A stretch of 64,000 bases of DNA from Amblyomma americanum (taxonomy: Eukaryota > Arthropoda > Arachnida > Ixodida > Ixodidae), in NCBI RefSeq assembly GCF_052857255.1, contig NW_027526683.1:1-64000 (forward strand). Direction: 5' to 3'. Positions 34,860 through 46,662 of this stretch are shown one piece after another. The stretch's first letter is position 1. The number at the start of each line of letters is the position of its first letter. Made by a program: the position numbers and the translations under genes. The notes below the pieces were generated by a model that saw only the letters and a list, made by a program, of their open reading frames with translations, did no database searches and had not been told where the DNA came from.

Positions 34860-37700
34860 ATAAGAGAAAAAAGTTTTGACGCGTATCAGAGGAACACTTG
34901 TAAAACCGATGTGTTGTGATTTAGCTCGTTTCGGTCTAAAACAGCTTGTTTCGCTGTATTAAGCAAGAATACGTGCTTTTCGCGCAGTTATAAGAGAAAA
35001 AGTTTTGACGCGTGTCACAGGGACACGTGTAAAACCGACGTGTTCAGATTTAGCTCGTTTCGGTCTAAAACAGCTTGATTCGTTGTATTAAGAACGAATA
35101 CATGCTTTTCGCGCAGTTATAAGAGAAAAAGTTTTGACGAGTATCACGTGGATACTTGTAAAACCGATGCGTTCAGATACAGCTCGTTTCGGTCTAAAAC
35201 AGCTTGTTTCGTTTTATTAAGCACGAATACATGCTTTTCGCGCAGTTATAAGAGAAAAAGTTTTGACGCGTATCAGAGGAACACTTGTAAAACCGATGTG
35301 TTGTGTTTTAACTCGTTTCGGTATAAAACAGCTTGTTTCGCTGTATTAAGCAAGAATACATGCTTTTCGCGCAGTTATAAGAGAAAAGGTTGTGACGCGT
35401 GTCACAGGGACACTAGTAAAACCGATGTGTTCAGATTAAGCTCGTTTCGGTCTAAAACAGCTTGTTTCGTTGTATTAAGCAAGAATACATGCTTTTCGCG
35501 CAGTTATAAAAGAAAAAGTTTTGACGCGTATCAGAGGAACACTTGTAAAACCGATGTGTTGTGATTTAGCTCGTTTCGGTCTAAAACAGCTTGTTTCGCT
35601 GTATTAAGCAAGAATACATGCTTTTCGCGCAGTTATAAGAGAAAAAGTTTTGACGCGTGTCACAGGGGACACTTGTAAAACCGATGAGTTCAGATTTACC
35701 TCGTTTCGGTCTAAAACAACTTGTTTCTTTGAACTAAGCACGAATACATGCTTTTCGCGCAGTTATAAGAGAAAAAAGTTTTGACGCGTATCAGAGGAAC
35801 ACTTGTAAAACCGATGTGTTGTGATTTAGCTCGTTTCGGTCTAAAACAGCTTGTTTCGCTGTATTAAGCAAGAATACGTGCTTTTCGCGCAGTTATAAGA
35901 GAAAAAGTTTTGACGCGTGTCACAGGGACACGTGTAAAACCGACGTGTTCAGATTTAGCTCGTTTCGGTCTAAAACAGCTTGATTCGTTGTATTAAGCAC
36001 GAATACATGCTTTTCGCGCAGTTATAAGAGAAAAACTTTTGACGAGTATCACGTGGATACTTGTAAAACCGATGCGTTCAGATACAGCTCGTTTCGGTCT
36101 AAAACAACTTGTTTCGTTTTATTAAGCACGAATACATGCTTTTCGCGCAGTTATAAGAGAAAAAGTTTTGACGCGTATCAGAGGAACACTTGTAAAACCG
36201 ATGTGTTGTGATTTAACTCGTTTCGGTATAAAACAGCTTGTTTCGCTGTATTAAGCAAGAATACATGCTTTTCGCGCAGTTATAAGAGAAAAGGTTGTGA
36301 CGCGTGTCACAGGGACACTAGTAAAACCGATGTGTTCAGATTAAGCTCGTTTCGGTCTAAAACAGCTTGTTTCGCTGTATTAAGCACGAATACATGCTTT
36401 TCGCGCAGGTATAAGAGAAAAAGTTTTGACGCGTGTCACAGCGACACTTGTAAAACCGATGTGTTCAGATTTAGCTCGTTTCGGTCTAAAACAGCTTGTT
36501 TCGCTGTATTAAGCCAGAATACGTGCTTTTCGCGCAGTTACAAGAGAAAAAGTTTTGACGCGTGTCACAGGGACACTTGTAAAACCGATGTGTTCAGATC
36601 TAGCTCGTTTTGGTGTAAAACAGCTTGTTTCGTTGTATTAAGCACGAAAACATGCTTTTCGCGCAGTTATAAGAGAAAAAGTTTTGACGAGTATCACGTG
36701 GATACTTGTACAACCGATGCGTTCAGATACAACTCGTTTCGGCCTAAAACAGCTTGTTTCGTTTTATTAAGCACGAATACATGCTTTTCGCGCAGTTATA
36801 AGAGAAAAAGTTTTGACGCGTATCAGAGGAACACTTGTAAAACCGATGTGTTGTGATTTAACTCGTTTCGGTCTAAAACAGCATGTTTCGCTGTATTAAA
36901 AGAATACATGCTTTTCGCGCAGTTATAAGAGAAAAAGATGTGACGCCTGTCACAGGGACACTTGTAAAACCGATGTGTTCAGATTTAGCTCGTTTCGGTC
37001 TAAAACAGCTTGTTTCGTTGTATTAAGCACGAATACATGCTTTTCGCGCAGGTATAAGAGAAAAAGTTTTAAAGGCATGTCACAGGGACACTTGTAAAAC
37101 CGATGTGTTCAGATCTAGCTCGTTTTGGTGTAAAACAGCTTGTTTCGTTGTATTAAGCACGAATACATGCTTTTCGCGCAGTTATCAGAGAAAAAGTTTT
37201 GACGCGTATCAGAGGAACACTTGTAAAACCGATGTGTTGCTATTTAGCTCGTCTCGGTCTAAAACAGCTTGTTTCGCTGTATTAAGCAAGAATACATGCT
37301 TTTCGCGCAGTTATAAGAGAAAAAGTTTTGACGCGTGTCACAGGGACACTTGTAAAACCGATGTGTTGTGATTTAGCTCGTTTCGGTCTAAAACAGCTTG
37401 TTTCGTTGTATTAAGCAAGAATACATGCTTTTCGCGCAGTTATAAGAGAAAAAGTTTTGACGCGTATCAGAGGAACACTTGTAAAACCGATGTGTTGTGA
37501 TTTAGCTCGTTTCGGTCTAAGACAGCTTGTTTCGCTGTATTAAGCAAGAATACATGCTTTCCGCGCAGTTATAAGAGAAAAAGTTTTAAAGGCGTGTCAC
37601 AGAGACACTTGTAAAACCGATGTGTTCAGATTTACCCCGTTTCGGTCTAAAACAGCTTGTTTCGTTAGACTAAGCACGAATACATGCTTTTCGCGCAGTT
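34860..37700 (-). repeat. 22-mer higher-order unit, copy 1 (2,841 bp)
   Basis: The unit is recognised by ordered markers: T6 B monomer, CACGTGTAAAACCGACG monomer, AAGAACGAATAC, type C, GTTGTGTTTTAACTCG, ACTAGTAAAACC, ATAAAAGAAAAAG, CGATGAGTTCAG with TTTCTTTGAAC, a second type C, a second ACTAGT, GCAGGTATAAG, CACAGCGACAC, AAGCCAGAATACG, a third type C, GCATGTTTCG with TTAAAAGAATAC, AAAGGCATG, GTTATCAGAG and GCTTTCCGCGC. Private changes in this copy include an extra G in CACAGGGGACAC (about 35,664) and TTGTACAACCG (about 36,708). Confidence 0.88.
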
Positions 37701-40541
37701 ATAAGAGAAAAAAGTTTTGACGCGTATCACAGGAACACTTGTAAAACCGATGTGTTGTGATTTAGCTCGTTTCGGTCTAAAACAGCTTGTTTCGCTGTAT
37801 TAAGCAAGAATACGTGCTTTTCGCGCAGTTATAAGAGAAAAAGTTTTGACGCGTGTCACAGGGACACGTGTAAAACCGACGTGTTCAGATTTAGCTCGTT
37901 TCGGTCTAAAACAGCTTGATTCGTTGTATTAAGAACGAATACATGCTTTTCGCGCAGTTATAAGAGAAAAAGTTTTGACGAGTATCACGTGGATACTTGT
38001 AAAACCGATGCGTTCAGATACAGCTCGTTTCGGTCTAAAACAGCTTGTTTCGTTTTATTAAGCACGAATACATGCTTTTCGCGCAGTTATAAGAGAAAAA
38101 GTTTTGACGCGTATCAGAGGAACACTTGTAAAACCGATGTGTTGTGTTTTAACTCGTTTCGGTATAAAACAGCTTGTTTCGCTGTATTAAGCAAGAATAC
38201 ATGCTTTTCGCGCAGTTATAAGAGAAAAGGTTGTGACGCGTGTCACAGGGACACTAGTAAAACCGATGTGTTCAGATTAAGCTCGTTTCGGTCTAAAACA
38301 GCTTGTTTCGTTGTATTAAGCAAGAATACATGCTTTTCGCGCAGTTATAAAAGAAAAAGTTTTGACGCGTATCAGAGGAACACTTGTAAAACCGATGTGT
38401 TGTGATTTAGCTCGTTTCGGTCTAAAACAGCTTGTTTCGCTGTATTAAGCAAGAATACATGCTTTTCGCGCAGTTATAAGAGAAAAAGTTTTGACGCGTG
38501 TCACAGGGACACTTGTAAAACCGATGAGTTCAGATTTACCTCGTTTCGGTCTAAAACAACTTGTTTCTTTGAACTAAGCACGAATACATGCTTTTCGCGC
38601 AGTTATAAGAGAAAAAAGTTTTGACGCGTATCAGAGGAACACTTGTAAAACCGATGTGTTGTGATTTAGCTCGTTTCGGTCTAAAACAGCTTGTTTCGCT
38701 GTATTAAGCAAGAATACGTGCTTTTCGCGCAGTTATAAGAGAAAAAGTTTTGACGCGTGTCACAGGGACACGTGTAAAACCGACGTGTTCAGATTTAGCT
38801 CGTTTCGGTCTAAAACAGCTTGATTCGTTGTATTAAGCACGAATACATGCTTTTCGCGCAGTTATAAGAGAAAAACTTTTGACGAGTATCACGTGGATAC
38901 TTGTAAAACCGATGCGTTCAGATACAGCTCGTTTCGGTCTAAAACAACTTGTTTCGTTTTATTAAGCACGAATACATGCTTTTCGCGCAGTTATAAGAGA
39001 AAAAGTTTTGACGCGTATCAGAGGAACACTTGTAAAACCGATGTGTTGTGATTTAACTCGTTTCGGTATAAAACAGCTTGTTTCGCTGTATTAAGCAAGA
39101 ATACATGCTTTTCGCGCAGTTATAAGAGAAAAGGTTGTGACGCGTGTCACAGGGACACTAGTAAAACCGATGTGTTCAGATTAAGCTCGTTTCGGTCTAA
39201 AACAGCTTGTTTCGCTGTATTAAGCACGAATACATGCTTTTCGCGCAGGTATAAGAGAAAAAGTTTTGACGCGTGTCACAGCGACACTTGTAAAACCGAT
39301 GTGTTCAGATTTAGCTCGTTTCGGTCTAAAACAGCTTGTTTCGCTGTATTAAGCCAGAATACGTGCTTTTCGCGCAGTTACAAGAGAAAAAGTTTTGACG
39401 CGTGTCACAGGGACACTTGTAAAACCGATGTGTTCAGATCTAGCTCGTTTTGGTGTAAAACAGCTTGTTTCGTTGTATTAAGCACGAAAACATGCTTTTC
39501 GCGCAGTTATAAGAGAAAAAGTTTTGACGAGTATCACGTGGATACTTGTAAAACCGATGCGTTCAGATACAACTCGTTTCGGCCTAAAACAGCTTGTTTC
39601 GTTTTATTAAGCACGAATACATGCTTTTCGCGCAGTTATAAGAGAAAAAGTTTTGACGCGTATCAGAGGAACACTTGTAAAACCGATGTGTTGTGATTTA
39701 ACTCGTTTCGGTCTAAAACAGCATGTTTCGCTGTATTAAAAGAATACATGCTTTTCGCGCAGTTATAAGAGAAAAAGATGTGACGCCTGTCACAGGGACA
39801 CTTGTAAAACCGATGTGTTCAGATTTAGCTCGTTTCGGTCTAAAACAGCTTGTTTCGTTGTATTAAGCACGAATACATGCTTTTCGCGCAGGTATAAGAG
39901 AAAAAGTTTTAAAGGCATGTCACAGGGACACTTGTAAAACCGATGTGTTCAGATCTAGCTCGTTTTGGTGTAAAACAGCTTGTTTCGTTGTATTAAGCAC
40001 GAATACATGCTTTTCGCGCAGTTATCAGAGAAAAAGTTTTGACGCGTATCAGAGGAACACTTGTAAAACCGATGTGTTGCTATTTAGCTCGTCTCGGTCT
40101 AAAACAGCTTGTTTCGCTGTATTAAGCAAGAATACATGCTTTTCGCGCAGTTATAAGAGAAAAAGTTTTGACGCGTGTCACAGGGACACTTGTAAAACCG
40201 ATGTGTTGTGATTTAGCTCGTTTCGGTCTAAAACAGCTTGTTTCGTTGTATTAAGCAAGAATACATGCTTTTCGCGCAGTTATAAGAGAAAAAGTTTTGA
40301 CGCGTATCAGAGGAACACTTGTAAAACCGATGTGTTGTGATTTAGCTCGTTTCGGTCTAAGACAGCTTGTTTCGCTGTATTAAGCAAGAATACATGCTTT
40401 CCGCGCAGTTATAAGAGAAAAAGTTTTAAAGGCGTGTCACAGAGACACTTGTAAAACCGATGTGTTCAGATTTACCCCGTTTCGGTCTAAAACAGCTTGT
40501 TTCGTTAGACTAAGCACGAATACATGCTTTTCGCGCAGTTA
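37701..40541 (-). repeat. 22-mer higher-order unit, copy 2 (2,840 bp)
   Basis: All markers of copy 1 recur 2,840-2,841 bp later (for example 35,148 to 37,989, 36,332 to 39,172 and 37,105 to 39,945). I found only a handful of differences, so identity is well above 99%. A private change near its start is GTATCACAGGAAC (about 37,727) where the other copies have GTATCAGAGGAAC. Confidence 0.88.
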
Positions 40542-43382
40542 TAAGAGAAAAAAGTTTTGACGCGTATCAGAGGAACACTTGTAAAACCGATGTGTTGTGA
40601 TTTAGCTCGTTTCGGTCTAAAACAGCTTGTTTCGCTGTATTAAGCAAGAATACGTGCTTTTCGCGCAGTTATAAGAGAAAAAGTTTTGACGCGTGTCACA
40701 GGGACACGTGTAAAACCGACGTGTTCAGATTTAGCTCGTTTCGGTCTAAAACAGCTTGATTCGTTGTATTAAGAACGAATACATGCTTTTCGCGCAGTTA
40801 TAAGAGAAAAAGTTTTGACGAGTATCACGTGGATACTTGTAAAACCGATGCGTTCAGATACAGCTCGTTTCGGTCTAAAACAGCTTGTTTCGTTTTATTA
40901 AGCACGAATACATGCTTTTCGCGCAGTTATAAGAGAAAAAGTTTTGACGCGTATCAGAGGAACACTTGTAAAACCGATGTGTTGTGTTTTAACTCGTTTC
41001 GGTATAAAACAGCTTGTTTCGCTGTATTAAGCAAGAATACATGCTTTTCGCGCAGTTATAAGAGAAAAGGTTGTGACGCGTGTCACAGGGACACTAGTAA
41101 AACCGATGTGTTCAGATTAAGCTCGTTTCGGTCTAAAACAGCTTGTTTCGTTGTATTAAGCAAGAATACATGCTTTTCGCGCAGTTATAAAAGAAAAAGT
41201 TTTGACGCGTATCAGAGGAACACTTGTAAAACCGATGTGTTGTGATTTAGCTCGTTTCGGTCTAAAACAGCTTGTTTCGCTGTATTAAGCAAGAATACAT
41301 GCTTTTCGCGCAGTTATAAGAGAAAAAGTTTTGACGCGTGTCACAGGGACACTTGTAAAACCGATGAGTTCAGATTTACCTCGTTTCGGTCTAAAACAAC
41401 TTGTTTCTTTGAACTAAGCACGAATACATGCTTTTCGCGCAGTTATAAGAGAAAAAAGTTTTGACGCGTATCAGAGGAACACTTGTAAAACCGATGTGTT
41501 GTGATTTAGCTCGTTTCGGTCTAAAACAGCTTGTTTCGCTGTATTAAGCAAGAATACGTGCTTTTCGCGCAGTTATAAGAGAAAAAGTTTTGACGCGTGT
41601 CACAGGGACACGTGTAAAACCGACGTGTTCAGATTTAGCTCGTTTCGGTCTAAAACAGCTTGATTCGTTGTATTAAGCACGAATACATGCTTTTCGCGCA
41701 GTTATAAGAGAAAAACTTTTGACGAGTATCACGTGGATACTTGTAAAACCGATGCGTTCAGATACAGCTCGTTTCGGTCTAAAACAACTTGTTTCGTTTT
41801 ATTAAGCACGAATACATGCTTTTCGCGCAGTTATAAGAGAAAAAGTTTTGACGCGTATCAGAGGAACACTTGTAAAACCGATGTGTTGTGATTTAACTCG
41901 TTTCGGTATAAAACAGCTTGTTTCGCTGTATTAAGCAAGAATACATGCTTTTCGCGCAGTTATAAGAGAAAAGGTTGTGACGCGTGTCACAGGGACACTA
42001 GTAAAACCGATGTGTTCAGATTAAGCTCGTTTCGGTCTAAAACAGCTTGTTTCGCTGTATTAAGCACGAATACATGCTTTTCGCGCAGGTATAAGAGAAA
42101 AAGTTTTGACGCGTGTCACAGCGACACTTGTAAAACCGATGTGTTCAGATTTAGCTCGTTTCGGTCTAAAACAGCTTGTTTCGCTGTATTAAGCCAGAAT
42201 ACGTGCTTTTCGCGCAGTTACAAGAGAAAAAGTTTTGACGCGTGTCACAGGGACACTTGTAAAACCGATGTGTTCAGATCTAGCTCGTTTTGGTGTAAAA
42301 CAGCTTGTTTCGTTGTATTAAGCACGAAAACATGCTTTTCGCGCAGTTATAAAAGAAAAAGTTTTGACGAGTATCACGTGGATACTTGTAAAACCGATGC
42401 GTTCAGATACAACTCGTTTCGGCCTAAAACAGCTTGTTTCGTTTTATTAAGCACGAATACATGCTTTTCGCGCAGTTATAAGAGAAAAAGTTTTGACGCG
42501 TATCAGAGGAACACTTGTAAAACCGATGTGTTGTGATTTAACTCGTTTCGGTCTAAAACAGCATGTTTCGCTGTATTAAAAGAATACATGCTTTTCGCGC
42601 AGTTATAAGAGAAAAAGATGTGACGCCTGTCACAGGGACACTTGTAAAACCGATGTGTTCAGATTTAGCTCGTTTCGGTCTAAAACAGCTTGTTTCGTTG
42701 TATTAAGCACGAATACATGCTTTTCGCGCAGGTATAAGAGAAAAAGTTTTAAAGGCATGTCACAGGGACACTTGTAAAACCGATGTGTTCAGATCTAGCT
42801 CGTTTTGGTGTAAAACAGCTTGTTTCGTTGTATTAAGCACGAATACATGCTTTTCGCGCAGTTATCAGAGAAAAAGTTTTGACGCGTATCAGAGGAACAC
42901 TTGTAAAACCGATGTGTTGCTATTTAGCTCGTCTCGGTCTAAAACAGCTTGTTTCGCTGTATTAAGCAAGAATACATGCTTTTCGCGCAGTTATAAGAGA
43001 AAAAGTTTTGACGCGTGTCACAGGGACACTTGTAAAACCGATGTGTTGTGATTTAGCTCGTTTCGGTCTAGAACAGCTTGTTTCGTTGTATTAAGCAAGA
43101 ATACATGCTTTTCGCGCAGTTATAAGAGAAAAAGTTTTGACGCGTATCAGAGGAACACTTGTAAAACCGATGTGTTGTGATTTAGCTCGTTTCGGTCTAA
43201 GACAGCTTGTTTCGCTGTATTAAGCAAGAATACATGCTTTCCGCGCAGTTATAAGAGAAAAAGTTTTAAAGGCGTGTCACAGAGACACTTGTAAAACCGA
43301 TGTGTTCAGATTTACCCCGTTTCGGTCTAAAACAGCTTGTTTCGTTAGACTAAGCACGAATACATGCTTTTCGCGCAGTTAT
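40542..43382 (-). repeat. 22-mer higher-order unit, copy 3 (2,840 bp)
   Basis: This is the third tandem copy, offset 2,840 bp from copy 2. Private or derived changes include ATAAAAGAAAAAG near 42,351 and GGTCTAGAACAG near 43,067. The GTCTAGAACAG change is also found at 49,190, so the 6.12 kb-offset duplicate was derived from this copy. After it, about 260 bp of a fourth copy follow before the order breaks near 43,640. Confidence 0.88.
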
Positions 43383-46300
43383 AAGAGAAAAAAGTTTTGA
43401 CGCGTATCAGAGGAACACTTGTAAAACCGATGTGTTGTGATTTAGCTCGTTTCGGTCTAAAACAGCTTGTTTCGCTGTATTAAGCAAGAATACGTGCTTT
43501 TCGCGCAGTTATAAGAGAAAAAGTTTTGACGCGTGTCACAGGGACACGTGTAAAACCGACGTGTTCAGATTTAGCTCGTTTTGGTCTAAAACAGCTTGAT
43601 TCGTTGTATTAAGAACGAATACATGCTTTTCGCGCAGTTATAAGAGAAAAAAGTTTTGACGCGTATCAGAGGAACACTTGTAAAACCGATGTGTTGTGAT
43701 TTAGCTCGTTTCGGTCTAAAACAGCTTGTTTCGCTGTATTAAGCAAGAATACGTGCTTTTCGCGCAGTTATAAGAGAAAAAGTTTTGACGCGTGTCACAG
43801 GGACACGTGTAAAACCGACGTGTTCAGATTTAGCTCGTTTCGGTCTAAAACAGCTTGATACTTGTAAAACCGATGTGTTGTGATTTAACTCGTTTCGGTA
43901 TAAAACAGCTTGTTTCGCTGTATTAAGCAAGAATACATGCTTTTCGCGCAGTTATAAGAGAAAAGGTTGTGACGCGTGTCACAGGGACACTAGTAAAACC
44001 GATGTGTTCAGATTAAGCTCGTTTCGGTCTAAAACAGCTTGTTTCGTTGTATTAAGCAAGAATACATGCTTTTCGCGCAGTTATAAAAGAAAAAGTTTTG
44101 ACGCGTATCAGAGGAACACTTGTAAAACCGATGTGTTGTGATTTAGCTCGTTTCGGTCTAAAACAGCTTGTTTCGCTGTATTAAGCAAGTATACATGGTT
44201 TTCGCGCAGTTATAAGAGAAAAAGTTTTGACGCGTGTCACAGGGACACTTGTAAAACCGATGTGTTCAGATTTACCTCGTTTCGGTCTAAAACAACTTGT
44301 TTCGTTGAACTAAGCACGAATACATGCTTTTCGCGCAGTTATAAGAGAAAAAAGTTTTGACGCGTATCAGAGGAACACTTGTAAAACCGATGTGTTGTGA
44401 TTTAGCTCGTTTCGGTCTAAAACAGCTTGTTTCGCTGTATTAAGCAAGAATACGTGCTTTTCGAGCAGTTATAAGAGAAAAAGTTTTGACGCGTGTCACA
44501 GGGACACGTGTAAAACCGACGTGTTCAGATTTAGCTCGTTTCGGTCTAAAACAGCTTGATTCGTTGTATTAGGCACGAATATATGCTTTTCGCGCAGTTA
44601 TAAGAGAAAAAGTTTTGACGAGTATCACGTGGATACTTGTAAAACCGATGCGTTCAGATACAGCTCGTTTCGGTCTAAAACAACTTGTTTCGTTTTATTA
44701 AGCACGAATACATGCTTTTCGCGCAGTTATAAGAGAAAAAGTTTTGACGCGTATCAGAGGAACACTTGTAAAACCGATGTGTTGTGATTTAACTCGTTTC
44801 GGTATAAAACAGCTTGTTTCGCTGTATTAAGCAAGAATACATGCTTTTCGCGCAGTTATAAGAGAAAAGGTTGTGACGCGTGTCACAGGGACACTAGTAA
44901 AACCGATGTGTTCAGATTAAGCTCGTTTCGGTCTAAAACAGCTTGTTTCGCTGTATTAAGCACGAATACATGCTTTTCGCGCAGGTATAAGAGAAAAAGT
45001 TTTGACGCGTGTCACAGCGACACTTGTAAAACCGATGTGTTCAGATTTAGCTCGTTTCGGTCTAAAACAGCTTGTTTCGCTGTATTAAGCCAGAATACGT
45101 GCTTTTCGCGCAGTTACAAGAGAAAAAGTTTTGACGCGTGTCACAGGGACACTTGTAAAACCGATGTGTTCAGATCTAGCTCGTTTTGGTGTAAAACAGC
45201 TTGTTTCGTTGTATTAAGCACGAAAACATGCTTTTCGCGCAGTTATAAGAGAAAAAGTTTTGACGAGTATCACGTGGATACTTGTAAAACCGATGCGTTC
45301 AGATACAACTCGTTTCGGCCTAAAACAGCTTGTTTCGTTTTATTAAGCACGAATACATGCTTTTCGCGCAGTTATAAGAGAAAAAGTTTTGACGCGTATC
45401 AGAGGAACACTTGTAAAACCGATGTGTTGTGATTTAACTCGTTTCGGTCTAAAACAGCATGTTTCGCTGTATTAAAAGAATACATGCTTTTCGCGCAGTT
45501 ATAAGAGAAAAAGATGTGACGCCTGTCACAGGGACACTTGTAAAACCGATGTGTTCAGATTTAGCTCGTTTCGGTCTAAAACAGCTTGTTTCGTTGTATT
45601 AAGCACGAATACATGCTTTTCGCGCAGGTATAAGAGAAAAAGTTTTAAAGGCATGTCACAGGGACACTTGTAAAACCGATGTGTTCAGATCTAGCTCGTT
45701 TTGGTGTAAAACAGCTTGTTTCGTTGTATTAAGCACGAATACATGCTTTTCGCGCAGTTATCAGAGAAAAATTTTGACGCGTATCAGAGGAACACTTGTA
45801 AAACCGATGTGTTGCTATTTAGCTCGTCTCGGTCTAAAACAGCTTGTTTCGCTGTATTAAGCAAGAATACATGCTTTTCGCGCAGTTATAAGAGAAAAAG
45901 TTTTGACGCGTGTCACAGGGACACTTGTAAAACCGATGTGTTGTGATTTAGCTCGTTTCGGTCTAAGACAGCTTGTTTCGCTGTATTAAGCAAGAATACA
46001 TGCTTTCCGCGCAGTTATAAGAGAAAAAGTTTTAAAGGCGTGTCACAGAGACACTTGTAAAACCGATGTGTTCAGATTTACCCCGTTTCGGTCTAAAACA
46101 GCTTGTTTCGTTAGACTAAGCACGAATACATGCTTTTCGCGCAGGTATAAGAGAAAACGTTTTAAAGGCATGTCACAGGGACACTTGTAAAACCGATGTG
46201 TTCAGATCTAGCTCGTTTTGGTGTAAAACAGCTTGTTTCGTTGTATTAAGCACGAATACATGCTTTTCGCGCAGTTATCAGAGAAAAAGTTTTGACGCGT

Positions 46301-46662
46301 ATCAGAGGAACACTTGTAAAACCGATGTGTTGTGATTTAGCTCGTTTCGGTCTAAAACAGCTTGTTTCGTTGTATTAAGCAAGAATACATGCTTTTCGCG
46401 CAGTTATAAGAGAAAAAGTTTTGACGCGTATCAGAGGAACACTTGTAAAACCGATGTGTTGTGATTTAGCTCGTTTCGGTCTAAGACAGCTTGTTTCGCT
46501 GTATTAAGCAAGAATACATGCTTTCCGCGCAGTTATAAGAGAAAAAGTTTTAAAGGCGTGTCACAGAGACACTTGTAAAACCGATGTGTTCAGATTTACC
46601 CCGTTTCGGTCTAAAACAGCTTGTTTCGTTAGACTAAGCACGAATACATGCTTTTCGCGCAG
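43383..46662 (-). repeat. Rearranged higher-order unit with 74 bp deletion and 520 bp internal duplication
   Basis: The segment starts like the 22-mer and then repeats the T6 B and CACGTGTAAAACCGACG pair. It contains a 74 bp deletion at 43,857-43,859 (CAGCTTGATACTTG) and resumes the unit with GAATACATGG, AGGCACGAATATATG and the later markers. Near its end the GTCTAAGACAG with GCTTTCCGCGC monomer and its neighbour occur twice, about 520 bp apart (45,963 and 46,482). A one-base loss at about 45,770 (GAGAAAAATTTTGACG) is also private. Confidence 0.8.

Noticed and set aside
36332..36856. The 174-codon ORF and its many relatives on both strands as a repetitive protein gene
   Set aside because: It is satellite read-through. 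The frame follows from the 129 bp period, stops fall wherever a B-type monomer occurs, the same frame appears on the minus strand in the left arm, and no domain, start context or splice signal is visible.
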